From Desulfosporosinus metallidurans (GTDB lineage: Bacteria; Bacillota; Desulfitobacteriia; Desulfitobacteriales; Desulfitobacteriaceae): 57,536 nt of DNA. Location: the NCBI RefSeq assembly GCF_001936615.1, contig NZ_MLBF01000027.1, forward strand, positions 1 through 57,536, read 5' to 3'. Shown piece after piece: positions 26,344-35,888 of this stretch; positions within the stretch are counted from its first letter, which is position 1, and every line of letters begins with the position of its first letter. The position numbers were made by a program, and so were the translations under genes. The notes beneath the pieces are model-generated. The model had not been told where the DNA came from. It was given only the letters and a program-made list of their open reading frames with translations, and ran no database searches.

Positions 26344-28071
26344 ATGAAACGAATACTTAGCATTTTTATTATGCTGGCCTTATCGCTGACCATACTGTTT
26401 CCACTCACTGCTTATGCTGTCGGTGAAGGCAACATTGATTCTGGAGGCGGGGGGATGGGCAGCGGCACCAACGAAAACTATTGGAATACAGGTGACGAAG
26501 GCGTACGGGTTACAGTGGTCAGAGCAAGCGATCATGCAGTGGTTACCACTCCTGTAGATTTCACAAATAAAAGTCCAGATAATATACAGGCACATTTTGG
26601 AAAAGTCAGCAAAATATCTTATACAAATGGTTTTTCTCTGACACCTAATGCACAAACATACACCTATGTAAACCCCTCTAAAGTTCTCCCGCGCATCATT
26701 AGCTCTGGCAGCGGAAATGCAAACATTGAAGCCATTAAAAGCTACTTCACAGATGAGCTAATAGTAAGATATATCTCATCTATTACAGGCTTTAATTACG
26801 ACACACTCATCAACGGAGATTACAAAATCCTGCTGGAACCCATCGCTTACATGACCTTCCAAGGTGTGAGAATTGCTGTTACTGCAACTGAAGCTGCCCT
26901 ATATGACCAGCAGCTGGGCGGCGGTTTGCGCAGCAAGATGGTGTCTCTTTCGCATAAGAACCTGCCACTGGCTATGTTTCTTGAAACGCCAGACCTTGGC
27001 TATCCCGCATGGTCTGGCTCCACAACCAGCAGCGCATCCAATGCTGATATTATTTCGTCTCTCGGTCTTGGCATCGTGCGGTTTTCTGAGGCAGAACCTC
27101 CGGTGGTCAGTTCCCATAGCTACACTTACCGGGTCAATACGGAGGTTATCACCTCGGTAACGGTCAGCGGCGGTCAGTCCGATCCCGACCATCCGGTGAC
27201 GGTGCGTTTCACCATCGGAGGCAGAACTTATACGGTCGGCAATGTGTATTACCCTGATGGCGACAGCCAACTGGTGTGGGTGCGATGGACAACACCGTCC
27301 ACCCCGCAGACTATGACAATTAATGTGTCTGTTACAGGCAGCGGCAGGGCAAGCCAAGGAACCATCACTGCCAACATTGTAGACCTGTCTGGAAACGATC
27401 CCCCTAATCCCGTTGCTGATGACCGCAATGATTCCTACTCCCGTCCAAGTGTTCCAAATAACCCGCAGAAAACATCTTCTTCATGGGGAATATGGAGCGC
27501 ACGCTGGCATGCGTATTGGGTGTGGGTCTCCGACTGGAATTGGTACAGTGACGTAGATGAGGGTGGTCATTGGGAGGATGATGGCAGTTGGGAAGATCAC
27601 GGTTGGTGGGACTTTGGCTGGAATTCTTACTCGGCGAGTCTCTCGGCGTCCATGAGTATCGTCCCTGACGCCAAAGCGCCGACCGCGTCAGGAAAAACTA
27701 TGAAATCAGGATATGGTGTCAATCAAACCACCACCGCCAATGTCAGCACGAATCAATCTTCGGCGGTGACCGGAGCCCAGACTGCCGTGACCTACTTTCC
27801 CGAGTTCCGGTATCAAACTTATTGGCGTTTGCTGGAGCGAACAAGCAGCGGCTATAACGCCAAGTTTGAGTTTGCCAAGAACAAATACTCAACCTATAAC
27901 CGGCGAACTCATTTCACACCGATCTGGATGTCGGACGGAAGTTATACCCCATACACCTATCTGATCGACTGCTGGACACCGAGCGGAATGCTCAGTATCA
28001 ACCTTACCGACTCGGTGACCATCAGCGGCAACCTGTGGTCGGACTGGCATATTGCGCCGGTTAAACCCTAA
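26344..28071 (+). CDS. Large exported protein of the conjugation region
   Basis: A 575-residue protein with a Sec signal peptide (cleavage probably after AYA near residue 26). The mature part is rich in Ser, Thr, Tyr and Trp, with a Trp-dense segment (about 380-430) and an Ig/PKD-like middle. No lipobox or sorting signal is seen. It lies between the pilus and type IV secretion genes and may be a surface component of mating contact. No family recognised. Confidence 0.72.
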   Translation: MKRILSIFIMLALSLTILFPLTAYAVGEGNIDSGGGGMGSGTNENYWNTGDEGVRVTVVRASDHAVVTTPVDFTNKSPDNIQAHFGKVSKISYTNGFSLTPNAQTYTYVNPSKVLPRIISSGSGNANIEAIKSYFTDELIVRYISSITGFNYDTLINGDYKILLEPIAYMTFQGVRIAVTATEAALYDQQLGGGLRSKMVSLSHKNLPLAMFLETPDLGYPAWSGSTTSSASNADIISSLGLGIVRFSEAEPPVVSSHSYTYRVNTEVITSVTVSGGQSDPDHPVTVRFTIGGRTYTVGNVYYPDGDSQLVWVRWTTPSTPQTMTINVSVTGSGRASQGTITANIVDLSGNDPPNPVADDRNDSYSRPSVPNNPQKTSSSWGIWSARWHAYWVWVSDWNWYSDVDEGGHWEDDGSWEDHGWWDFGWNSYSASLSASMSIVPDAKAPTASGKTMKSGYGVNQTTTANVSTNQSSAVTGAQTAVTYFPEFRYQTYWRLLERTSSGYNAKFEFAKNKYSTYNRRTHFTPIWMSDGSYTPYTYLIDCWTPSGMLSINLTDSVTISGNLWSDWHIAPVKP

Positions 28072-28096
28072 AAAAATATCATCAGGAAAAGAACAC

Positions 28097-28131
28097 GATC
28101 GTAAGGTAAGCATGAAGCCTTGCGGTCTTTT
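28097..28131 (+). terminator. Intrinsic terminator
   Basis: GATCGTAAGG (28097-28106) pairs with CCTTGCGGTC (28118-28127, two G-T pairs), then TTTT. Confidence 0.7.
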
Positions 28132-28166
28132 CTTTAACGATAAAAAATGAAAGGTGGTAAAATTTC

Positions 28167-28508
28167 ATGAAAAAAAGGAAGAAACTCTTACTCATCCTCT
28201 GCATTACCATGCTGCTGGTTTCCATATTCGGCGTGACTGCTTATGCCGCGCCTTCAGGAGATGTGGCGGGAGCCATTGAGGGAACATGGACGGCAGCATC
28301 GCAGCAAATTAAAACCGTGGTTAACAAGGTTATATTCCCCGCAATTGACTTGATACTCGCGGTGTTTTTCTTTGCCAAATTGGGTACGACGTACTTCGAC
28401 TATAGAAAACACGGGCAGTTTGAGTGGGCGGCTCCGGCCATCCTGTTTGCCTGCCTTGTGTTTACCTTGACGGCTCCAATCTATATCTGGAGCATCCTGG
28501 GGATGTGA
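28167..28508 (+). CDS. VirB2-like small membrane protein (DUF3852-type)
   Basis: A 113-residue protein with a signal peptide ending near AYA and two further membrane helices (PAIDLILAVFFFAKL and APAILFACLVFTLTAP). This is the shape of VirB2/TrbC-type transfer pilins and of DUF3852 proteins on Clostridia ICEs. It precedes the TrbL-like gene, as VirB2 genes commonly do. Confidence 0.77.
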   Translation: MKKRKKLLLILCITMLLVSIFGVTAYAAPSGDVAGAIEGTWTAASQQIKTVVNKVIFPAIDLILAVFFFAKLGTTYFDYRKHGQFEWAAPAILFACLVFTLTAPIYIWSILGM

Positions 28509-28530
28509 TAAATAAATTAAAACTAAGAAG

Positions 28531-28579
28531 AAAAAAGGTCAGATATTTAGACGAGAAGTTTAACAGTCTGACCTTTTTT
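28531..28579 (+). terminator. Hairpin with T run overlapping the TrbL ribosome-site region
   Basis: AAAAAAGGTCAGA (28531-28543) pairs with TCTGACCTTTTTT (28567-28579). The T tract abuts the GGAGG of the next gene, so the hairpin can both end upstream transcripts and limit trbL expression. Confidence 0.7.
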
Positions 28580-28593
28580 GGAGGTGAATTACT

Positions 28594-29454
28594 TTGTTTA
28601 TATGGGATTTTGTCGCGGACACTGTCCTCGGCCAGATCATGGACTGGATTTATGCCCAACTTGTCGGCTTCCTCGGCGAGTTTTTCGCCATGATGGGCAA
28701 TATGGGAGCTGAACTGTTTGACATGAGCTGGGTGCAGGCCATCGTGCTGTTCTTCTCCTATCTCGCGTGGGCGCTTTACGGGACAGGACTGGTGGTTTCC
28801 GTTTTTGAATGCGGTATCGAATACCAAAGCGGCAGAGGCAGCATCAAAGACACCGCCTTAAACGCCATCAAAGGATTTATGGCTGTGAATCTATTTAATA
28901 TTGTACCGGTGGAGCTATACAAACTGGCCATCTCTTTACAGGGCAGCTTCACGTCCGGCATCACCGGGATTATCGGTGCAAACGGAGGCATCAGCACCAT
29001 GTCCGCTGCCGCATTGACCAACCTGGGCGGGCTTGGACTCAACCCTATTATGGGGATATTTATTGTCATCCTCATGGGCTATGCGATTATTAAAGTGTTT
29101 TTTGCAAATCTGAAACGCGGCGGCATCCTACTGATACAGATTGCAGTGGGCAGCCTATATATGTTCAGTGTCCCAAGAGGATATATAGACGGCTTTGTAA
29201 GTTGGTGTAAGCAGGTCATCGGGCTGTGCCTGACCGCGTTTTTACAGGCCACCATCCTCGTTGCTGGATTGATGGTGTTTAATAGCAACATGCTTCTCGG
29301 CCTTGGACTCATGCTGGCAAGTTCGGAAATTCCTCGAATTGCCGGTCAGTTTGGGCTGGACACCAGCACGAAAGGCAATCTCATGAGTACCATCTATGCG
29401 GCGCAGTCTGCTGTCAATATTACAAGAACAGTAGTACAGGCGGTGGCGAAGTGA
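28594..29454 (+). CDS. TrbL/VirB6-like conjugal transfer membrane protein
   Basis: A 286-residue polytopic protein with about six helices, a Gly/Ala-rich central loop and the N-terminal DWIYAQLVGFLGEFF segment found in CD1112-like VirB6 homologues. VirB6 forms the inner-membrane channel of the type IV secretion system. TTG start at 28594 after GGAGGTGA. Confidence 0.84.
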   Translation: MFIWDFVADTVLGQIMDWIYAQLVGFLGEFFAMMGNMGAELFDMSWVQAIVLFFSYLAWALYGTGLVVSVFECGIEYQSGRGSIKDTALNAIKGFMAVNLFNIVPVELYKLAISLQGSFTSGITGIIGANGGISTMSAAALTNLGGLGLNPIMGIFIVILMGYAIIKVFFANLKRGGILLIQIAVGSLYMFSVPRGYIDGFVSWCKQVIGLCLTAFLQATILVAGLMVFNSNMLLGLGLMLASSEIPRIAGQFGLDTSTKGNLMSTIYAAQSAVNITRTVVQAVAK

Positions 29455-30020
29455 TAGACATGGAACTGGTGTATATCGCCAGTCCCTATGCCGGTGATAT
29501 CGAATACAACATAAAAATGGCAAAGAAATACTGTCGTTACGCGATGGAATGCGGATACACTCCGGTTGCCGTCCACCTCCTCTATCCAACTTTTCTGAAT
29601 GATTCCAATCCTGTTGAGAGAGCCATCGGCATTAAAATGGGACTTCACGTACTTGCCGCATGTGAAGAATTATGGGTGTGCGGCAACCGTGTATCTGAGG
29701 GCATGAAAATAGAAATTGCCGAAGCCAAAAGGCTCGGCATCAAAGTAAAATACATCAAATCAATCGAAAATCAAGGAGTGATGAATATGAAGCAATACGG
29801 TGTTTGGGCAAAACGCAGTGCCGCCTCTATCTGCGGAGCAGCGGAGGCTTGGCTCAAGTCAGACGGAAAGCCCATGACCTTTGATACCTATGAGGAAGCT
29901 GCCGAGAAAGCAAGCATGCTCATGAAAAACATCGGTACGGCGAATGTCTCTTACTTTCTCAAGGAGATGGAGCCGGAACTGGATGAAGCGACATCTTCCG
30001 GCATGAATATGAAGCTGTAA
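29451..30020 (+). CDS. Nucleoside 2-deoxyribosyltransferase-like protein with GMNMKL tail
   Basis: A 189-residue two-part protein. Residues about 4-105 match the DUF4406/deoxyribosyltransferase-like fold (VYIASPYAG at the start, CEELWVCG and SEGMKIEI later). A second small domain (about 110-175) follows, then an acidic linker and SSGMNMKL, the shared Met-rich tail. It overlaps the trbL stop by 4 bases, so a presumably enzymatic cytosolic protein is embedded in the secretion operon. Substrate unknown. Confidence 0.8.
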   Translation: MIDMELVYIASPYAGDIEYNIKMAKKYCRYAMECGYTPVAVHLLYPTFLNDSNPVERAIGIKMGLHVLAACEELWVCGNRVSEGMKIEIAEAKRLGIKVKYIKSIENQGVMNMKQYGVWAKRSAASICGAAEAWLKSDGKPMTFDTYEEAAEKASMLMKNIGTANVSYFLKEMEPELDEATSSGMNMKL

Positions 30021-30033
30021 GGAGGGCTGAGTC

Positions 30034-30300
30034 ATGTATATTTACCCCGATAATTTAAAGTCCAAAGCGGTACTGTGGCTGTGGCAGCTTCGGGACATTG
30101 GCATCATCGGCATCGGGTGTCTTATCTCTGTTTTTGCGCTGGCACAGCTCGGCCTCCTGCTGCCGATAGTGGCGACTGCCCTTTATGGCTTTCTCACCAT
30201 CCGGTTTGAGGACACAAGCATCCTTGATTTTATCAAATATGCCTGCGCCTTTTTTCTAACCAAGCAGCAATTTTATGAATGGAGGTACACGGAACAATGA
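30034..30300 (+). CDS. PrgI/VirB3-like membrane protein
   Basis: An 88-residue protein with two adjacent membrane helices and an amphipathic end, in the position of PrgI family proteins immediately before virB4 in Gram-positive type IV secretion systems. Stop overlaps the next start (ATGA). Confidence 0.8.
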   Translation: MYIYPDNLKSKAVLWLWQLRDIGIIGIGCLISVFALAQLGLLLPIVATALYGFLTIRFEDTSILDFIKYACAFFLTKQQFYEWRYTEQ

Positions 30301-30887
30301 GCAGAAAAGAAAAAAAGACAGCTAAGCAAAAGCTGGCCACACGGCAGCTCATCGGTACCAAAGCCATCACCGACTACAGCCTTTTGACCTACGGTCATGG
30401 CGAGCTGGTGTATTTTATTATAAAGCCATCGAACATTTCCGTACTGTCCGAGGCCAGCATCTCGGCACGGATTTATGCACTCATGACTGTCCTCAAGGGT
30501 ATGGCCGAGATCGAAATGTGCTGCCTCAATTCCCGCGAGAACTTCGAGGATAACAAGCGGTTCCTGCGACAGCGCACCGAACAGGAGGACATTCCGGCCA
30601 TCCGCAAGTTGCTGGAAGAAGATCTGACCCACCTCGACCGCATACAGGTGCAGATGGCGACTGCAAGAGAATTTCTTATCATTATAAGGCTGCGGAATGA
30701 AAAACAGAGCGAAGTATTCCCGTATTTGAACCGCATTGAGAAAACCTTGCGGGAGCAGGGATTCTCGGTCAAGCGTGCCGGAAGCGAGGACATCAAGCGC
30801 ATTCTCGCTGTGTATTTCGAGCAGAACGTGACCACCGAGAAGTTCGAGGACTTCGACGGAGAAAGATGGGTGATTTTAAATGAATAA
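30297..30887 (+). CDS. Conjugation protein between prgI and virB4
   Basis: A 196-residue soluble basic protein. ATG 30297 overlaps the prgI stop and has GGAGG 11 bases upstream. It looks like the N-terminal substructure of VirB4 ATPases (DYSLLTYGHGELVYFIIKPSNISVL then a helical segment), while the next gene carries the motor domain. It may act as a separately encoded VirB4 partner. Confidence 0.7.
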   Translation: MSRKEKKTAKQKLATRQLIGTKAITDYSLLTYGHGELVYFIIKPSNISVLSEASISARIYALMTVLKGMAEIEMCCLNSRENFEDNKRFLRQRTEQEDIPAIRKLLEEDLTHLDRIQVQMATAREFLIIIRLRNEKQSEVFPYLNRIEKTLREQGFSVKRAGSEDIKRILAVYFEQNVTTEKFEDFDGERWVILNE

Positions 30888-32712
30888 GGATAGAAAGGAG
30901 CAAACAACGCAGAAGTCCGACGACGTCCGCATCCAAGAATTTCTTGATATGATTTCCCCGTCCGTGATTAAGTTTTTCACGGACTATTTTATTTGCGGTA
31001 ACACATACCGCTGTGTTTGGGCACTCAGGGAATACCCCACAGCCACCGAGGAACAGGCTATCCTGCGTCACCTTGGTGAAAAAGACGGCATCACCCTGCG
31101 CATCTACACCCGCCATGTCACACCGGTCGAGGAAAAGAAAATCATATCTAACGCGGCGAACAAAAACCGCATGAAACGCAGTAACACCAATGATTTGCAG
31201 CAGACTGTCACCGCCGAGAGCAACCTGCAGGATGTGGCAAATATCGTAGCCAGCATGCACCGGAACAAGGAACCGCTGCTCCATGCCGCTGTGTATATTG
31301 AACTATCAGCACATGACCTTGACCAACTGAAGCTGCTGCAGACCGAAGTTTTGACCGAACTCATCCGATCGAAGCTTAATGTTGACCGCCTCATGCTGCG
31401 CCAACAGCAAGGCTTTATTTGTGTCATGCCCTCCGGATGGAATGTGTTCGGCGATCAGTTTGAGCGGGTGCTGCCAGCATCATCAGTCGCAAATTTATAT
31501 CCGTTCAATTACAGTGGTAAAACCGATGCCAATGGCTTTTATTTAGGGAGGGATAAGTTCGGCAGCAATATCCTCGTGGATTTCAATAAACGTGCCGATG
31601 ACAAGACCAACGCCAACATTCTAATCCTTGGCAACAGCGGTCAGGGGAAGTCCTATTTATTGAAACTCGTCCTCACAAATCTAAGGCAGTCCGGCATGCA
31701 TGTGCTGGCTCTTGATCCCGAAATGGAGTACGAGGATTTGACCAATAACCTCGGCGGCTGCTTTATTGACCTTATGAGCGGCGAGTACATCATCAATGTT
31801 CTGGAGCCGAAAACATGGGATGAAAACGGCGATCCCAAGGATGCAGAAGCGCCTCAGGCGTTTCGCTGCTCATCGAAACTCAGCCAGCATATCAGCTTTC
31901 TCAAGGACTTTTTCAGAACCTACAAGGACTTCGACGACAGGCAGATCGATACCATCGAGATCATGCTCGGCAAGCTCTACGATAAATGGGGCATTACCGA
32001 CCGCAGCAATTTTGACAGGCTCAAACCCACTGATTACCCCATCCTGTCCGACCTGTACGAGCTGATCGAGGCTGAGTATAAAGCCTTCGACGAGAGCAAG
32101 CGCCAGCTCTATACCGCAAAGCTGTTGCAGGAGATTCTCCTTGGACTCCACTCCATATGCAAGGGTGCGGAGTCTAAATTTTTTGACGGACACACCAACA
32201 TTACAGGCAGCCATTTCATCACTTTTGGTGTGAAAGGACTGCTACAAGCCAGCAAAAATATCCGTAACGCTCTGCTGTTTAACGTGCTGTCCTTTATGAG
32301 CAATGAACTGCTGACCACCGGCAACACGGTTGCCAGCATTGATGAATTTTACCTTTTCCTAACCAACCTGACAGCAGTGGAGTATATCCGAAACTTCATG
32401 AAACGTGTGAGGAAGAAGGACTCTGCTGTCATCCTTGCATCTCAGAATCTGGAGGACTTCAATATCGACGGCATCCGGGAGTATACCAAGCCCCTGTTCT
32501 CCATCCCGACCCACCAGTTCCTGTTTAACGCAGGCAGCATTGATGCCAAATTCTATATTGACACCCTGCAGCTTGAACAGAGCGAATACAATCTCATCCG
32601 TTACCCGCAGCGCGGCGTGTGCCTGTACAAATGCGGCAATGAGCGGTACAACCTCATGGTTCAGGCTCCAGAGCATAAGGCGAAGCTGTTCGGAAAGGCA
32701 GGCGGTCGATGA
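30880..32712 (+). CDS. VirB4-like conjugal transfer ATPase (CD1110-type)
   Basis: A 610-residue ATPase with Walker A GNSGQGKS near residue 251, the preceding GSNILVD strand, a Walker B-type ASIDEFYLF and a later ASQNLEDF motif. VirB4 proteins energise assembly and substrate passage in type IV secretion. It overlaps the previous gene by 8 bases and the next by 4, so the secretion genes form one tightly coupled operon. Confidence 0.91.
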   Translation: MNKDRKEQTTQKSDDVRIQEFLDMISPSVIKFFTDYFICGNTYRCVWALREYPTATEEQAILRHLGEKDGITLRIYTRHVTPVEEKKIISNAANKNRMKRSNTNDLQQTVTAESNLQDVANIVASMHRNKEPLLHAAVYIELSAHDLDQLKLLQTEVLTELIRSKLNVDRLMLRQQQGFICVMPSGWNVFGDQFERVLPASSVANLYPFNYSGKTDANGFYLGRDKFGSNILVDFNKRADDKTNANILILGNSGQGKSYLLKLVLTNLRQSGMHVLALDPEMEYEDLTNNLGGCFIDLMSGEYIINVLEPKTWDENGDPKDAEAPQAFRCSSKLSQHISFLKDFFRTYKDFDDRQIDTIEIMLGKLYDKWGITDRSNFDRLKPTDYPILSDLYELIEAEYKAFDESKRQLYTAKLLQEILLGLHSICKGAESKFFDGHTNITGSHFITFGVKGLLQASKNIRNALLFNVLSFMSNELLTTGNTVASIDEFYLFLTNLTAVEYIRNFMKRVRKKDSAVILASQNLEDFNIDGIREYTKPLFSIPTHQFLFNAGSIDAKFYIDTLQLEQSEYNLIRYPQRGVCLYKCGNERYNLMVQAPEHKAKLFGKAGGR

Positions 32713-33208
32713 TGGAACAGCTCGAACAATACAGAGAAAAAAAGCAGCCGCTCCTAGACGACATGCTCCGGTTCATCACCTTTCAACCCAATCGTGAGCA
32801 GGACATCATGTCTATGATGCAAAACTATCTCAATGCCGAACCAACTGACCGTCCCAAAATTTTGGAAAGCCTGATGCAGTGTGTTCGCGATGAGGATTAT
32901 CCTGATCCTCACCTTGGCTCCTACCCCTATACGGAAGCAGACGTAGTGGAATGCGGAAGAATTCTGGATAGCTACATCGACCGCCTGATTGCCTGCAGAG
33001 AAGCCGGAAGCACTGAGAAAATCCCTCGGTGCATGGAACAGGTCACAAAAGAGATCAACATCTCCTTCATGAAAAAACAGGGCAGCATCTTGTCGATACT
33101 TGGCGGCGGGAGGAACTGTGCGCCTTCATTGAGGGAGCTGCGAAAGCAGCCGGTCTGGAGCCTCCGGAGCAGCAGGGCGACATGACTTTTCAGTGGAGGA
33201 TGTGGTAG
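32709..33208 (+). pseudogene. Conserved ICE hypothetical, frameshifted near its end
   Basis: The open frame from 32709 stops at 33185 after a run that looks out of frame. In the next frame, from about 33096, the sequence continues as DTWRREELCAFIEG, AAKAAGLEPPEQQ and stops at 33208. One missing base near 33090-33096 explains both. The restored protein is about 166 residues, helical, cytosolic. It ends in FQWRMW. A sequencing error is possible. Confidence 0.65.
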
Positions 33209-33229
33209 CTGCAAAGGAGGTGCAGTCAA

Positions 33230-34258
33230 TTGGATATAAAAGATCAACGCTTCGGCATTGAAATTGAGCTGACAGGACTGTCTCGCCAGCGAGCCGCGCA
33301 GGTTTTGTCGGATCATTTCGGCACGCGCCTGTGCCATGACGGCGGCAGTTACGATACCTATTCTGTTCTGGACAGTCAAAGCCGTAAGTGGAAAATTGTG
33401 AGCGATGCGAGTATTAATGAAGAATGCAAGCAAGGCAGAGCCGATTCCACCTATCGTGTTGAAATGGTTAGTCCCATCTGTAAATACGAGGATATCGAAA
33501 CCATACAGGAGATTATACGCAGGCTCCGTGGGGCGGGCGCAATCGCTAACTCAAGCTGTGGCATTCACATTCATGTGGACGCTTCGCCCCACAACGCCAA
33601 CACTCTGCGCAACATCACCAACATCATGGCGAGCAAGGAAGATCTGATCTACAAAGCGCTGCAGGTCAATGTGTCCCGTGAACACAGTTATTGCAAAAAG
33701 GTTGACGAACGTTTTCTGGAGGAACTCAACCGCAAGAAGCCGAGAACCCTGGATGACGTCAGCCGGATCTGGTACAACGGCGAGGACGGCAGATACCAGC
33801 ATTATCACAACAGCCGGTATCATTGTTTGAACCTTCACAGCGTATTTTCCAAAGGTACGATTGAGTTCCGTTTGTTCAACAGCACCACCCATGCCGGGAA
33901 GATCAAGGCATATGTTCAGCTCTGCCTCGCCATCAGCCATCAGGCGCTCTCCCAACGCTGCGCCAGCCGCACCAAAACTCAAAGTACAAATGAGAAATAT
34001 ACCTTTCGCACATGGTTGTTGCGGCTTGGACTGATCGGCGATGAATTCAAAACGGCAAGGCTTCATCTGCTGGAGCATCTGGACGGCTGCATTGCATGGA
34101 AAGACCCCGCGCAGGCCGAACTACAAAAGGAACGGTTAAGGCAGAAAAAAGAAAAGGAACATGAGCAGGCAGCCGCCGCAACGCCGACTGAACAAAATCA
34201 AGAGGATACCGAACAGACCGAGGCCGAAGAAAGCCCCGGTTTTTCTATGTCCATGTAG
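33230..34258 (+). CDS. Amidoligase family protein with GFSMSM tail
   Basis: A 342-residue protein of the amidoligase family (COOH-NH2 ligase fold related to glutamate-cysteine ligase). Seen: FGIEIELTG at the start, YRVEMVSPI, SCGIHIHVDA, and HCLNLHSVFSKGTIEFRLFNS, the metal/ATP-site strands of the family. These enzymes use ATP to make amide bonds between a carboxylate and an amine. The C-terminal 45 residues are a Gln/Glu-rich linker ending PGFSMSM, outside the fold. TTG start with AAAGGAGGTG. The gene downstream is a gamma-glutamylcyclotransferase, a known association. Confidence 0.85.
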   Translation: MDIKDQRFGIEIELTGLSRQRAAQVLSDHFGTRLCHDGGSYDTYSVLDSQSRKWKIVSDASINEECKQGRADSTYRVEMVSPICKYEDIETIQEIIRRLRGAGAIANSSCGIHIHVDASPHNANTLRNITNIMASKEDLIYKALQVNVSREHSYCKKVDERFLEELNRKKPRTLDDVSRIWYNGEDGRYQHYHNSRYHCLNLHSVFSKGTIEFRLFNSTTHAGKIKAYVQLCLAISHQALSQRCASRTKTQSTNEKYTFRTWLLRLGLIGDEFKTARLHLLEHLDGCIAWKDPAQAELQKERLRQKKEKEHEQAAAATPTEQNQEDTEQTEAEESPGFSMSM

Positions 34259-34273
34259 GAGGACTGATCAAAA

Positions 34274-34777
34274 ATGAAAAATAAAACCCTGTACATTGCC
34301 TACGGCAGCAATCTCAACCTGCCGCAGATGGCGTTCCGTTGCCCCACTGCCAAGGTGGTTGGCGCAAGCGAAATCAAGGACTATGAGCTGTTGTTCCGTG
34401 GCGGTCGCCAAGGATCGGTGGCAACGGTCGAACCTCTAAAAGGCAGCAATGTCTCCGTGTTGTTGTGGACGCTGAAAGAAAAAGATTTAGAGGCTCTCGA
34501 CCGCTACGAGGGATACCCGTCCTTTTACCGCAAGGGAATCCTCGACGTAGAGCTGGGCGGCAAAAATGTCCCAGCTATGGTGTACATCATGAATGACGGA
34601 CACCCCTTCGGTTCGCCTTCGGATTATTATCTGAGCACCATCTTGGAGGGCTACAAAAGCGCAGGATTTGACACCGAATATTTAGAACAGGCGGTGGAGA
34701 AATCCATCCGGCTAGCACAAGAGCAGCAGGAAATGGAGCCGGAGCAGAATACCCTGTTTGGCCTGAAATGGTGGTGA
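34274..34777 (+). CDS. Gamma-glutamylcyclotransferase-like protein (AIG2/GGCT)
   Basis: A 167-residue protein with the YGSN motif at residues 10-13 and the DRYEGYP segment holding the catalytic Glu near residue 82, as in GGCT enzymes that cleave gamma-glutamyl amides to give 5-oxoproline. It lies 15 bases after the amidoligase, so the pair could make and remove an isopeptide or gamma-glutamyl link. It ends FGLKWW, not the Met-rich tail. Confidence 0.86.
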   Translation: MKNKTLYIAYGSNLNLPQMAFRCPTAKVVGASEIKDYELLFRGGRQGSVATVEPLKGSNVSVLLWTLKEKDLEALDRYEGYPSFYRKGILDVELGGKNVPAMVYIMNDGHPFGSPSDYYLSTILEGYKSAGFDTEYLEQAVEKSIRLAQEQQEMEPEQNTLFGLKWW

Positions 34778-34781
34778 TGGT

Positions 34782-35873
34782 ATGGCTGATCCCGCAACGA
34801 TTACCCTTGCGGTCAAAGCGGCTGTGGCTGCTGCTACCGACAAGCGGACATGGAAAGTCATAGGCGGCATCATCGCCGCCGCCCTTACGCCGCTGATTTT
34901 GGTTATTGTGATGATTGTGATCCTGCTCTCGGCTGCGGCTGAACACAACAACGCTGCTATTGATTTGTGCTTCAAAGGCGGTGCAATCTCTTCGCAGGTT
35001 CCCGCTGACTATGCGGACTATATCCGCGATATGCGTAACAACTTCTCGAAACTGAACACGGCAATGACAGATATATCCGCTGGGATGGAGGACGGCAGTC
35101 TTGACAGTACAAGAGTTAAGGCTGTTTTTTATTCCCTGTTTTTCGGCGCGGATAATTTGCGGATGAGCAGCTCTGACTACAGAGCCTTTGCCGACTGCTT
35201 CGTGCGGTATGAGAAACACACCCGTACTGTGGACAATGGCGACGGCACCACCTCGGAAGAAGAATACACGGTGGTCGTGCCACTGAAATCCCTGCCGGAA
35301 ATTTACGCAAATCTCGAAAAAACTCTCGGCAGGACGATCACCAATGAGGAACAGGCCAACGCATCGGAAATTTATTACCGCATTAAATACGGCGGCAGCG
35401 TACCAACCTACGGCGATGATTTCAACAAATGGGCAAACGGATTGCCGTTATCCGACGCGCCCTTTATCGGCGTAGACGGTTTCTGTTCTCCACTCGGTGA
35501 AAACTGGCGCAGTATGGTGACGTCTGAATTCGGTTACAGGATTGACCCGTTTACCGGCAAGAGCGCAGGACATACCGGAATTGACCTGGGTGCTCCAAAA
35601 GGCACTCCGATCCATGCGGCACTGGACGGCACGGTGCAGTTTGTCAGGTACAAGACCACCGGCTACGGTTACCATCTGGCCATCGACCATGGCGGCGGTT
35701 TTGTCACTCTCTACGGCCACTGCTCCAAAATCCTCGTTACCGAGGGGCAGAAGGTCAAGGCCGGTGACATCATCGCCGAGGTCGGTTCTACAGGCCGCAG
35801 CACCGGGAACCACCTGCACTTTGAGGTGCGAATTAACGGCGAAATGAAAAATCCAAGAAGCTATCTGCCATAA
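34782..35873 (+). CDS. LytM/M23 peptidoglycan hydrolase of the conjugation apparatus
   Basis: A 363-residue membrane-anchored protein. A helix at about 30-52 is followed by an extracellular helical region and a C-terminal M23 metallopeptidase: HTGIDLG (zinc His and Asp near 264-268), LYGHC, and HLHFEV near 345. It would open the cell wall for the transfer channel, the role of VirB1/CwlT-type enzymes. Downstream of GGCT with a 4-base gap. Confidence 0.9.
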   Translation: MADPATITLAVKAAVAAATDKRTWKVIGGIIAAALTPLILVIVMIVILLSAAAEHNNAAIDLCFKGGAISSQVPADYADYIRDMRNNFSKLNTAMTDISAGMEDGSLDSTRVKAVFYSLFFGADNLRMSSSDYRAFADCFVRYEKHTRTVDNGDGTTSEEEYTVVVPLKSLPEIYANLEKTLGRTITNEEQANASEIYYRIKYGGSVPTYGDDFNKWANGLPLSDAPFIGVDGFCSPLGENWRSMVTSEFGYRIDPFTGKSAGHTGIDLGAPKGTPIHAALDGTVQFVRYKTTGYGYHLAIDHGGGFVTLYGHCSKILVTEGQKVKAGDIIAEVGSTGRSTGNHLHFEVRINGEMKNPRSYLP

Positions 35874-35888
35874 AGGAGGGCAATAAAC

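Noticed and set aside
30297..32712. VirB4 split into two genes by mutation
   Set aside because: The 610-residue part already has a start like intact VirB4-like proteins of this ICE class and each part has its own start region, so a natural two-gene arrangement is more likely than a break.
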